Below, piece after piece: positions 54,542 through 64,000 of a DNA stretch of 64,000 nt. The notes beneath the pieces were generated by a model. That model did not search any database, was not told the origin of the DNA, and was given only the letters and a program-made list of their open reading frames with translations. The position numbers and the translations under genes are program-made. This DNA comes from Cylindrotheca closterium (Eukaryota; Bacillariophyta; Bacillariophyceae; Bacillariales; Bacillariaceae): positions 30,282 to 94,281 of the forward strand of contig CAKOGP040000025.1 in assembly GCA_933822405.4 (NCBI GenBank). The letters are read 5' to 3'. Every line of letters begins with the position of its first letter. Position 1 is the stretch's first letter.

Positions 54542-56927
54542 ATGAGCGGAATTGCTTTTGTACCGCTTCAAATTCTTCTTGTATTTATTGATATCTTGGT
54601 ACGTCTCAGTGAATGAACGGCTTCACTTGGAATGTAATGTCTAGTCACTCATAGAATGCGCGTCGTGTAGCTGTCAATTGTAACCCTCAAATGGGTAGGT
54701 GTGATCAGGAAGCTTCTTGCTAGCGATCCGGTTAGATCTGTCCCCTTGAAGGATGACCCTTCCCATCGAGTGCACGCAGATTTTAAGGAAGCTCGTGTTT
54801 CTGTTCCCTCCAATGGAGCTCGTACCATGTACGACGTTGCCAACAAGGCGTTCTTGGATCACTCCGACAAAATCTGCATGAGACAGCGCGAATTCCTCGG
54901 CTGGAAAAGTCCAAAAGTCAAGGAGTTTTCCAGCAAGGTCCTTGAGTGGACATTTGCCGATGTTGAAAAGAAGGCTCATAGCTTTGGAGCAGCTTTGAGA
55001 GCAAATGGATGCGTGCCATCTGAACCAAGCACCAACCTTGACAAGGTCAAGAAACCGTGCCGTATGGCTATCTTCGAAAATACTTGTCCAGAGTGGATGA
55101 TGTCTTGTGTTGGTGCTTTTTCTCAGAGCGTTGGAGTTGTCACTGTCTACGCCACATTGGGCATTGATAGCGTCATTGAAGCAGTGGTTGATAACATTGT
55201 TCCTGTCATAGTCTGTAACAAGACAAATGTCAATTTTTTGGCCGAAAATGCGGCTCGGATGCCCTCATTGAAGGCAATTGTTTACACCAACGACTTGATT
55301 CCAAAGGACGACGAGACGGAGATTCTAGAGGCACCTCGGGGTCTGAAGATTTTTAGTTTTGAAGATTTTATCAGGACAGGAGATGTAGTTCAGTACCCCG
55401 TGTCTCCTCCCGTTCCTGAAACGACTGCGGTAGTAATGGTGCGTCTCGTTTTTGGTTGAAGATCAATCTCATTTGGTTTGTTTGAATGGTGAATCTAATA
55501 CGAATTTTCTCAGTATACCTCGGGAAGTACAGGCAAACCAAAGGGCGTTGTCATCACTCATGCCAGCGTTACTGGAGGTGCGGCCGCCTCGGAATTTGCG
55601 CTTGGTCTCACGCCTTCCCATCGCTACCTTGGATACCTTCCTCTAGCACACATCATGGAACTCATGGTTGAATTTGTTTGCCTTGGAAATGGAACTTCGA
55701 TTAACTATGCTGACCCTAAGAGTCTTACCCAAACTGGATCCTACCCTATTGGAGCCCTTGAACAATATGGCCCAACACATATGGTTGCTGTTCCTAAAAT
55801 TTGGGATACCATCAAGAAGGGGCTTCTTGCCAAAGTTGGGCAATCCAGCCCTGTTGCTCAAGTCTTGGTCCACACCGCTATCCAATGGCGTACTTTTGCC
55901 ATCAAGTTAGGACTAGACACACCATTGTTCAATGCTCTTGTTTTCAAGAAGTTCAAGAAGGCTGTTGGTGGACACCTCGAATGGGCACTTTCCGGGGGAG
56001 GTCCGCTTAACGGAGAAGTTCAAGAATTTATTCGCGTTGCCTTCAATGTTCCGTTGATCCAGGGATATGTACGTGTTGTTATTTTGTTGTTTTACCATGT
56101 CCTATTTTCTATAAATTCGTATCTCATAAATCTCCATCTCGCAGGGTTTGACTGAAACCTGTGCTGGACTGTCCATTGCCGATACGGACGATGGGCGCCC
56201 AGGAGTTGCAGGTGTGCCCATTGCAACTGTTGAAGTCAAGCTTGAGTCTACCCCCGATGTCTGTGACAGGGGCGGGCTACCATACATGTCTACTGATCGG
56301 AAAGATGTGGAGGGAAACCCTGTGTGGGGACGTGGGGAGATTCTTGTCAAGGGATCGAATGTGACTTCTGGTTACTATATGATGGCAGACAAAACAAAAG
56401 AAGTTTTCTCTGATGACGGGTGGTTCGCAACAGGTGATATTGGACAATTTCTCAGCGACGGGAGCATTCGAATTGTTGATCGGAAGAAGAACTTAGTGAA
56501 GCTCAAATCTGGAGAATATGTTGCTCTCGAGAAAATGGAGATGGTATACGGAAACTCGTCATTTGTTGACGCCATCGCAGGAGGCATTTGTTGCTATGCC
56601 GATGGGGACATGGACCGCCCAGTTGCCCTGTTCCAACTTTCGGAGCCTGTCACCATGAAGTGGGCAAAGGAAAATGGTGTTTCTGGCGACTTTGAAACTG
56701 TCAAGAATTCAAAGGACTTGTACAATGCAATTATGGCGTCTTTCATTGGAGAACATGCAAAAAGCGACTTGAGTCATATTGAGAAGCTCAAGGCTGCCAC
56801 AATACTAACAGATCCCTGGACTCCCGAGAATGGATGCTTGACTGCTGCCAACAAACTTCAGCGTCGCGTAGTCATCGATTCATTCCCCAAGGAATTTGAA
56901 ACCGTGAAGAAGAAGGGCATCTTTTAG
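54542..56927 (+). CDS. Long-chain acyl-CoA synthetase, 4 exons
   Basis: Exons 54542-54598, 54671-55438, 55514-56068 and 56145-56927 (introns 72, 75, 76 nt) give 720 residues. The first exons encode a hydrophobic anchor (GIAFVPLQILLVFIDILLSIVTLKWVGVI). The AMP-binding P-loop is YTSGSTGKPKG (~276-286). Other family motifs are GYLPLAHIMEL, WALSGGGPLNGEVQEF, GYGLTETCAGLS (across intron 3), GWFATGDIGQF and the LACS signature DRKKNLVKLKSGEYVALEKME. It activates long-chain fatty acids to acyl-CoA for lipid synthesis or beta-oxidation, at the ER or another membrane. The first-exon start was chosen because it joins in phase and supplies the anchor. No peroxisomal SKL is seen at the C-terminus (KKKGIF). 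Confidence 0.94.
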
Positions 56928-58289
56928 ATTTATTAGCTCCAGAATTACCTCTCTGCAAGCTACATTTCGTATGCAGGGTATTCATATTAAGTAGTACTGG
57001 GGTATGTACATGGTGTACTCCCACTGTTAGCACAAGTACGTATGTAGGTACATTATCACAAATTTCGTTCTGGTCTGTCACCAGGCTTTCCGACTGCGTT
57101 CGTAACAAGCTGACACTCTTCCTTTTTGTTCCTGTCGCTGCCTGTACTACAACGCATGAACCTTGTCTTTGTATGGTAGTTATCATTTTGCCTTCCTTCC
57201 AAAAGTGGTTGCCAGTTTGATCAGCAGGTGGAGGTTGTCGATATTCATGCAGTGGTACCTACGAGTCCCTAGGTACAGTAATCCCTGCATTCGAAAAACG
57301 CCTACTGTACAGACGCACCATGGGTGCCTGGCATCTTGGTCCTGGTACCTTAACTAGTACTGCAGGTATTGGTATTTCATATTCAATATCAATACAGTAG
57401 GTACCTTATTATATTCATATTGTATATTCGAGCATTTTCCCCAGCTCGTACCAGAATGTCGAAACACGCCGTAGAATTCCACGTTTCTGGTAGTCCATGT
57501 CAAAAATCAAACCTAACCTACTCTTGTTGGAAGAACCCAAATTTTGGTGCATGCACGGTGCGCTTTTTTTTAGGGATTCTGAACCCTGCAAGACGGGGTA
57601 ATTGTCGTAAATAGGGGCAGGGGGGCAGACGGGAGTCACCGTCTCAAGCGGGTTGCGGGCCCATCCTCAAACGAACAAAAAAAATAACTGTCATCGTCAC
57701 CGGCAGGGAATGAAAAAAGCTCGACCAAATTTTGCACACGATTCAAAACGGCTGCAAGGGCCAGGCATGCTCGTCGCCGAGTGAATCTAAATCATGTGGG
57801 AATCTAGAATCCACGAATGTAAATTTCTATTTCAGAACCATGATGAAATAGAATTTCTATTTCATCAAATTTTATTTCAGCATTCGGAAGTTGGAGCCAA
57901 AATGCTTGATCAGGGGATCGAAAAAACTGGGGGACAAATTCTAAGTTCAGACCCATAATATAAAAGTAAATTCAAAATGGACGTTGCCTAATATTTTTCG
58001 CAAGCTTTTAATTTTTTAAATAGAAGGAAGCAAGGCACTCCAGTAACGAAAGTTGGGTTGCTAAGTAAGCATCAGTGAATCTTTTTTCATTAGTTTCCTT
58101 GCAGGTGCTACTGATTCGTGATGGAGAGTGAAGGCAGGCAGTGTAGGAGCCCAAGGTGGAAGAAGGCTTCTTCGGAAAGTTCAATTCTCATCGTTGACAA
58201 AGAAGAGATAGGTTGTGTTTGGGGTAGACTTGGGGGAGCGTTTCAGAATCGGAAGCTGCGTTTCAGACTCGTAAGCTGGTTTCAGAATG
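56928..58289. other. Intergenic with GTAC patches and a 25-bp palindrome
   Basis: GTAC-rich palindromic stretches occur at 57003-57051, 57255-57277 and 57339-57407. At 57842-57866 there is a near-perfect 25-bp palindrome (GATGAAATAGAA / TTTCTATTTCATC), whose half-site also bounds the element at 58290-59252. No gene is supported. Confidence 0.45.
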
Positions 58290-59252
58290 GATGATGAAAT
58301 AGAAGTCTATTCCAGGAGCGGCCTGTAACTGGACCTAGACGCGCCGAGTCAGCTTTTTGGGGGTGTCATTCGGACAAAATGAGGGGAGTAGTATAGTCTT
58401 CAATTGTTTACCCAAGTTAGGCTGACTGGCGCGTCTTTCTTTTCAAAACTACTCGGCGTGCGTGCCCTTTTGATCTGCTTCCGAACCGTTGAACCTTCGT
58501 CCAAATGGACGAAAATAGTCGAACCTTCGTCGAGTCCGACTATTCTCGTCGGAGTCCGACTATTCTTCGTCGAAATGGACGAAATGGATGAACTGGACGA
58601 AACTGATTTCAGAGCTCGCAAGAATCTTGCATGACGAAAAATTCAAATTTGAATTATCCGGCTGGTAGTGGCAAGCTAGGATGACATGCAAAAACGGCAA
58701 AAAACGGTACACTAGAAAACAAGAAACGGTAACTAAATAAAAATGGCAGGTTCTATCTCTCCACAGCAATATGCCAAAGTTGCCAGAGATGTTTACAGAC
58801 ATGTTGCATACTTTCAGAAATTCAAACGTCAACAACGAATTATACTAACTTAGATGAGTGATAGATTTAGGATTCATCCGATCAAGAGGTTTGAAAAATA
58901 ATCTGCCCTATTCCTATTGCGACCATGTTTCGTCAGGTCCGACGAAGTTTCGTCAGGACCGACGAAGTTTCGTCGAGTTCGACGAAGTTTCGTTGGGTCC
59001 GACGAAGTTTCGTCGGTCCGACGAAGTGTCCGACGAAGTTCATCCATTTCAACGGAACGACCACGAATGAAATGAATCTTTAGGCAGGCTCGTTTTCAGC
59101 GAAGCCCAAGCTCTGCATTGCGCAGAATCTGTCACCGGCACGTCAGTTTCCGTCATCCTTGCCAGGGAATCTATGACATATCTGAGGACATTCCCAGCAA
59201 GTCTGCCATTTCAGGCCGCTCCAGAACAATGATGAAATAGAAATTCTATTCC
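58290..59252. mobile_element. Foldback/MITE-like element with TCGTC/GACGA subterminal arrays
   Basis: The two ends are inverted copies. The left end, 58290-58324, reads GATGAAATAGAAG...GGAGCGGCCTG. The right end, about 59212-59252, reads CAGGCCGCTCC...GATGAAATAGAAATTC, with a second short palindrome in it. Inside each end is an array built from TTCGTC/GACGAA: 58490-58610 on the left (CTTCGTCGAGTCCGAC units) and 58926-59045 on the right (GACGAAGTTTCGTCRGGWCC, ~20-bp period, about six units), in roughly opposite orientation. Between them is unique A/T-rich sequence without a transposase. This is the build of a non-autonomous DNA element. Ends are approximate and target-site duplications were not established. 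Confidence 0.55.
58926..59045. repeat. ~20-bp GACGAAGTTTCGTC tandem array
   Basis: About six units, each itself a short palindrome (GACGAAGTTTCGTC), separated by RGRYCC-type linkers. Some units are shortened at the right end. Confidence 0.85.
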
Positions 59253-59762
59253 AGAATCGGAACCTAATGTGGCAACAATGGTTTCACTCGTGGACTCGAC
59301 TGGCGATCATTCATCCGTTGTTCATAGCCAGATGTACAGGCGGGTGTTTTTACGCGAGGTCTATTTTAGAAAATATTATCGCTAGAATTTAACGGCTGGA
59401 GAAGCAGTCCAAGCAGGAAAAGACAGGAGTTCCGCTGTCATCTATGATCCCGTCTGCCTGCATGTCACCTATATCCGAAAATTACCCCGTCTTGCTGACT
59501 TTTGTGACTATCTCAGATCATGTATGGTATGATGTACACGTACCGGTACCAGTACCGGAGTTGATTTTTAGTGATTTGACTAACTCTCATTGGTTAAAAT
59601 TACACCTGGCCCATGACGTAGAAATGTCAATCCGCGCCAGTCATTCCATTCGTCTATCGCCAGCAAGTCACGGTCAGAAATGGAAAACATCCGTTGAACT
59701 GATTCACCCGCGCGGGTAGCGGGTACAAAAATTATGAGAAATCATTCTACTCGAATCCGCTC

Positions 59763-59955
59763 TTAAATTTAAGCGCGGATTGTCAATCCGCGCTTACTTT
59801 AGTAGCGAATTGGCAATCCGCGCTAAATCTAGTAGCGCATTGGCAATCCGCGCTTGGTTTAGTAGCGCATTGGCAATCCGCGCTTAAATTCGAGCGCGGA
59901 TTGCCAATTCGCATATAAATGGAAAAAGGCATTGTCAATCCGCGCCTAAATAAAT
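59763..59955. repeat. Left palindromic repeat array
   Basis: Six AATCCGCGC-bearing units: one palindromic, three of the TAGTAGCG.ATTGGCAATCC type, one palindromic with a mutated arm (GCCAATTCGC), and one degenerate (ATTGTCAATCCGCGCC). Confidence 0.85.
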
Positions 59956-60191
59956 GTTGATTGTTTTCTGTTCGCGCTTTTCATAAAAAAATCCTTTCGC
60001 AACTTGTCAGTTCAAAGTTTACTTAGAGAAGCACAAAGATCTTGTGGAACCTTGCAACCAAGGACTTTCAATCTCGTCAGCAGATATAGGCACCTTTGCG
60101 GCCGTAAACCTCAATGTTCTTGTCAAGGAGCTTAGCAGTAAAAGTAGGCAGTACTAGTGTTTTACTACATTCTTAATCTATGATTCTTCCC

Positions 60192-60836
60192 CTATGTTCC
60201 TTCCCCTTGGCTTTGAAAGTATTTTGCTATTCTAATCTCCTGGTGGTGGTCGTAGTCCCTGACGACATTCAAAGGAAACTCCTCGCAATACTGTTTTCGC
60301 GAACGCCATAGATCTCGTTTTCCTACCGGAGCCTTATCTTCTCCAGCCTCTATATAACTTGACGCAGAAGCTAATGGATATATCCGTAGTAGCTTTGAAA
60401 GGATGATACTGGATGATTGGCGACGAACTGTTTGACTCCGCTGATCTTCTCGTTCTCTTGCTTCCTCCGCGCTCTGACTGAGTCTATCAGCAAATTTCTC
60501 GAAATCAAACTTTCCAAGTTCCTATGTGAACTCGTGGCTCATGTTGCACACCTTCTTCACGATGACTTTTGTAGACAACTTTTTCCCATCGAGTGGAATG
60601 TCTCCGGTGTGAAAGAGATCCCATGTAATTTCTTTTGCTCTGCTCTTTTTCCATCCCGTCTTAGGCTTTTAGAAACCGTTCACCTTTTGAAAAGTTTTGA
60701 GCCTAGCAGCAAACTTCTTGGGATCCCACTTTTCCAATTCCTCTTTTTACACGTTGTTCATTTCGCAAATCATTTTCAAGATGACTTTTGGAGTCAACTT
60801 GTTCATTTCATCATCTACGGCGTCTGTCTCTTTCAC
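60192..60836 (-). pseudogene. Interrupted gene frame inside the array-bounded element
   Basis: One minus-strand frame of 215 codons is open except for TAA (60749-60747), TAA (60671-60669) and TAG (60524-60522), and ends with TAG at 60194-60192. It reads DEMNKLTPKVILKMICEMNN-stop-KEELEKWDPKKFAARLKTFQ, then WKKSRAKEITWDLFHTGDIPLDG, then KKLSTKVIVKKVCNMSHEFT-stop-ELGKFDFEKFADRLSQS, and a C-terminal tail. Two copies of the same ~45-residue module (LxxKVIxKxxCxM..E....ELxKxDxxKFAxRL) are evident. I recall similar 'SRAKxLLxxDLxxGxIPLD' repeats of unknown function in diatom genomes, but cannot confirm this. No upstream ATG was established. Confidence 0.55.
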
Positions 60837-60989
60837 GCGACAGATCCCCAAGGCTCAATAGTTCCTGGATGAGTGTTTTGCCATGCTGTTTTATCAGGGC
60901 GTCTCTAACACCATGATGGATAGCAAGCTTTCGGTGTTTGCTGTGTTCAATTGCATTTGGTTGTCGTAACAGCAATTTGTTTTTCAGTT

Positions 60990-61175
60990 CGCGCTGAAAG
61001 CGAATTTACAATCCGCGCTAAAATTTAAGCGCGGATTGGCAATCCGCGCTTAATGTAGTAGCACATTGGCGATCCGCGCTTAATGTAGTAGCGCATTGGC
61101 AATCCGCGCTTAATGTAGTAGCGCATCGGCAATCCGCGCCTAAATGTAAGCGCGGATTGCCAATCCGCGCTTAAA
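60990..61175. repeat. Right palindromic repeat array
   Basis: Units in order: a degenerate one, a full palindrome (GCGCGGATTG + GCAATCCGCGC), three TAATGTAGTAGCRCATYGGCRATCCGCGC units, and a full palindrome. Most units end CCGCGCTTAA or CCGCGCCTAA. Confidence 0.85.
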
Positions 61176-61596
61176 TGTTTGTGTGTTCGCGGGTAGACCG
61201 ATCATTGCGGGTGGCACAATCATTGAATCTACTACGACCCGTTTGAATTGTAAGAAGCTGCGCCAGCTCGGAGAGGAATGTGCACCGCACGCGCGCTTTC
61301 ACGTTTTCTGCGTGATGGGCCTGTGGGACTACCGCCCGATTGCCCTGGGAGCCAGACGGCCGCCAGACCCCCTTTACTTGGGGGCAAGGCCCCCAACCCC
61401 CACTAATAGAAGACGACTTTAACAGAAAGATTGAGCTTTCGCGCAACATTCCGTTAACAGGGTCGACAAAACTGTACGAAGTCTGTTCGTCCTCCTGTGC
61501 TTCAAAGCAAAAATGCTTGACATCCACAACCTCTACAGTAGGTTCACTGATGCACTAATTCAATAACAACAACAACAACGGAACGAAAAGGCCGTG
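61176..61596. other. Intergenic, upstream of SF3B2
   Basis: No gene. An AAC trinucleotide run (61561-61580) lies just before the SF3B2 start codon and is probably 5' UTR. Confidence 0.45.
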
Positions 61597-63338
61597 ATGG
61601 GTTTATCGGCTGCGGAGAAGAATCGCCGAAAGCGCGGGCGCAAGAAACGAGAAAAGGAAGAGCGTCGAAAGCAGCAAGCAGCATCGGATGTATCTAGCAG
61701 CATAGCGGAAGAGGAAGAAGTGCAAGTAGAGATTGAATATGTCGCTGAGCCAATCGTTCCACTGCAAAGTGAGAAAACGAACCGTTCTTCGAATGTCCCA
61801 GATGGCCTCCCCCCTGGAATGGAGAGCGAGGGAGATTCAAGCGAGTCTGATAATATGGAATCAGTCCTCAGGAGATTTCACCAACGAGCTGCAGTTGCTT
61901 CGACTGCCATTGTGTCTGACGTAGATGAAACGAATGGTTCCCAAGAAAATTCTCGGAATTCTGGGGACAGTAGCGACTCTGACGATGGTAGAAAGCCCAC
62001 TAGCAAAAGGAAGCTTCGGGAACTTATTCGTCCTTCAGTGGCCGAATTGAAAAGGCGAGTGAAGCGCCCAGATCTCGTCGAGGCACACGACGTCACCTCC
62101 GCCGACCCCGATTTTCTGCTTCAATTAAAGAGTATTCAAGGTACAGTGAGTGTTCCTCGACACTGGGGTCGGAAAAGGAAATACTTGCAAGGAAAACGTG
62201 GGTTCGAGAAACCCCCCTTTCAGTTGCCCGATTTCATTGTTAAGACTGGAATTACAGAGATTAGAGATACGGTTGCTGGAGACGAGGCCAACCAATCTGT
62301 GAAGCAGAAGAATCGTTCACGAGTGAATCCGAAAATGGGAGCCATGGATGTGGACTACAAGACGCTTTACGAAGCTTTCTTCAAGTTCCAAACAAAACCA
62401 ATCAATCTAACGAAATTTGGTGATCTCTACTACGAAGGCAAAGAGTTGGAAACTTCTACTAATGTAAAGCCAGGTGGCCCCTTGAGCAAGAAGCTTCGAG
62501 AAGCGCTAAGTATGGAATCTGTTACCTCTCCTCCACCATGGCTCGTCAATATGCAGCGCTACGGCCCACCACCAAGCTATCCAAATCTTAGTATTCCAGG
62601 GCTCAATGCTCCCCTTCCCGACGAGCAATGCCAATATGGCTACCACACTGGTGGATGGGGTAAGTTTGCATTGTTACGTGGCATTGGAGGAAGTTTTGTC
62701 TCATTTGGTCATGTTACTCACTTTTCACTTGAAAAGGAAAACCCCCTGTTGATGCCTATGGGCGCCCTCTGTACGGAGGTAATCCATTTGATGCACCAGG
62801 AAGTGGAACAAAAGAAGACAGCAACAGAACAGGAATCGTCACAAGCGATGGAAAGACAATCGGAATGCCCACTTGGGGATCCCTTCCGACTGGGGACCTG
62901 GAGGATGAGAATTCGGATCTCGATGAGTCTTCTGCAGAGAGTGAATCAGATAACGAGGGCGCCACTGATATGGAAGAATCAGATGGAGAAAACGAGAATG
63001 AAGACGCTGCCGAAGGAGAAGGAATCGAGACAGTGATGCCACCTCCCCCACCTTCGGTTGCAACGATGGCGTCCGACCTCCGAAAGCTGACTTCTGGTGA
63101 CGAAACCCCAGCACAGCTGTACCGAGTATTGGAGCAAAAAGCCCCAGCCATTCAGCAGGCAGGCGTTTTCCAATCGGACGTGCATTATGTCGTTCCGGGG
63201 ACGAACCACGTTTCGGCAGCTTTGGAAGGGGCGACCAGCGTCCTGTCAAAAGCAATGCCTCCCAAGGACAGTGCGAAGAGGAAGCGCAATGGTGACGATG
63301 ACGAGGATGGTGGGCTTGGCAAGAGTTTTAAGTTCTAG
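61597..63338 (+). CDS. SF3B2: Splicing factor 3b subunit 2 (SF3B2/SAP145/Cus1), 2 exons
   Basis: Exon 1 61597-62659 and exon 2 62737-63338 (77-nt intron, phase 1) give 554 residues. After a basic N-terminus (NRRKRGRKKREKEERRK) and acidic linker come the DUF382 core (residues ~150-240: VAELKRRVKRPDLVEAHDVTSADPDFLLQLKSIQGTVSVPRHWGRKRKYLQGKRGFEKPPFQLPDFI) and the PSP domain (~310-370: PGGPLSKKLREALSM...PPPWLVNMQRYGPPPSYPNLSIPGLNAP). The intron falls in the conserved GWGKPPVD-YGRPLYG. The C-terminus is acidic then basic. SF3B2 is part of the U2 snRNP SF3b complex that secures U2 at the branch site. It is shorter than human SF3B2 (895 aa) but similar to yeast Cus1. Confidence 0.95.
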
Positions 63339-64000
63339 CTCTATTTGTAGATTAGGAATTTCTTGTGGCTTGAAACTCCTCAAGTTTTACGAGGCCAGCC
63401 TCTACAAATCAAGATGATAGCATGCGGAATTTCTGCAGCGAGTAGCACTGAATCAGCTTGACAATAGCAGTCGACCTCCTACAATAAAATATCGTTCGAA
63501 AGTGAAGTTATTGTTTACTATACGACTACCGGTACTGGTACCGCGTGTGACTGTGGTGAGTTGTGGTGTGAAGCTGGTGTTTTGGATTGCGCGCGAAGTC
63601 TGCGATTCTAAAGACCAGTCTCGCGGGATATCAGAGACTTGCTTGCCTACTAGGCCTTGGATACATGCATTATGCGTCTAGGCAAGGCCCAACAGGGATG
63701 TGGTGGGAGGCAGTAGGGAAAGAAAGAACCTTTTGACACAATACGTGGTCGCTGATTGGCATTGATGGTCGTCTGACCATCGTCAGAGGGATGAATGATC
63801 TTCCGTTTACAATACCAGTACCAGGTACACGCACACGTACACGTACACGTACACGTGTACCTGTACACACGTTACATGTGATTTTATATTCGCACCGTGG
63901 TACCGGTAGGTACAGTACTGTAGGCAATAAATATAGTAGCAAACACAGTCTCGAGTTGTTTACATCGAACTTTCGTGAGAAGCACTATCACTAGTAGTCA
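63339..64000. other. Right-edge intergenic region with GTAC arrays
   Basis: No gene seen. GTAC palindromes lie at 63528-63543. 63823-63869 is an alternating CACGTACACGTA run flanked by CAGTACCAGGTAC and CTGTACAC, and 63897-63922 has GGTACCGGTAGGTACAGTACTGTA. Together they could fold into long hairpins. Confidence 0.5.

Larger units (their letters stand above)
59763..61175. mobile_element. Element bounded by palindromic AATCCGCGC arrays
   Basis: Two arrays of ~27-30-bp units flank about 1 kb: left 59763-59955, right 60990-61175. The unit core is TAGTAGCGCATTGGCAATCC + GCGCTTA. The outermost unit of each array and the innermost unit of the right array contain a full palindrome (GCGCGGATTG + CAATCCGCGC), so single strands could form hairpins at each end. 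The right array has the same order: palindrome, three TAGTAGCGCATTGG units, palindrome. The interior holds a minus-strand gene frame broken by stops (60192-60836). This resembles a transposon with repeat-array ends, but I see no transposase, and the boundaries are those of the arrays. Confidence 0.6.

Noticed and set aside
58404..58634. Plus- and minus-strand frames of ~75 codons
   Set aside because: They lie in the TTCGTC array of the foldback-like element; the peptides are repeat-derived.
1..64000. tRNA and rRNA genes
   Set aside because: I scanned for T-loop-like GTTCRANNC motifs with paired stems and for rRNA signatures and found none convincing. A covariance-model scan would settle it.

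Overview
The window looks like nuclear DNA of a diatom or close stramenopile relative. The evidence is short spliceosomal introns (about 56-134 nt, GT-AG) and nuclear genes whose products begin with a signal peptide followed by a Phe-led plastid transit peptide (sigma factor, a small unknown protein, valyl-tRNA synthetase). Decayed remnants of repeat types that I recall from diatom genomes also fit. I cannot name the species. Exon joins were made by hand and checked for frame and family motifs.

Layout. 1-2.4 kb: end of an unknown gene, then a three-exon plastid sigma-70 factor whose two introns share sequence. 2.4-8 kb: mostly non-coding, with dispersed repeats and a 21-bp tandem array with an 85-bp higher-order period. 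8-19.2 kb: a low-complexity unknown protein, mitochondrial ribosomal protein L28, OPA3, organellar valyl-tRNA synthetase, a degraded Sec14-like gene and a membrane-anchored RING E3. This block is bracketed by a near-identical 0.83-kb inverted repeat, and each arm carries a complete U6 snRNA gene. 19.7-29.6 kb: a four-exon ASPM-type spindle-pole protein (2,508 aa) head-to-head with a CPAP/SAS-4-type TCP10-domain protein. They share a 335-bp intergenic region with an exact E2F-type palindrome. 30-51.6 kb is gene-dense: a DXD glycosyltransferase, Crooked-neck/CLF1, a 1,426-aa multi-PDZ protein, a tRNA-splicing endonuclease subunit, an alpha-carbonic-anhydrase-like secreted protein lacking the canonical zinc ligands, a PH-like/NPF protein, a BMT5-like rRNA methyltransferase, RRS1, a GCR1_C-like pseudogene, a protein kinase, a small plastid protein and the mitochondrial Rieske protein. 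51.6-54.5 kb: a decayed Pro/Ser/Thr repeat region. 54.5-57 kb: long-chain acyl-CoA synthetase. 57-61.2 kb: two repeat-bounded, transposon-like elements. 61.6-63.3 kb: SF3B2.

Shared themes are RNA processing (two U6 genes, CLF1, SF3B2, tRNA endonuclease), ribosome assembly (RRS1, BMT5-like, L28m), mitochondrial function (OPA3, Rieske, L28m), spindle/centrosome function (ASPM and CPAP) and the plastid (sigma factor). GTAC-based palindromes recur in almost every intergenic gap. The observations most worth following are the U6-bearing inverted repeat, the ASPM/CPAP divergent pair, the related introns in the sigma gene, and the palindrome-array element around a gene frame broken only by TAA/TAG.
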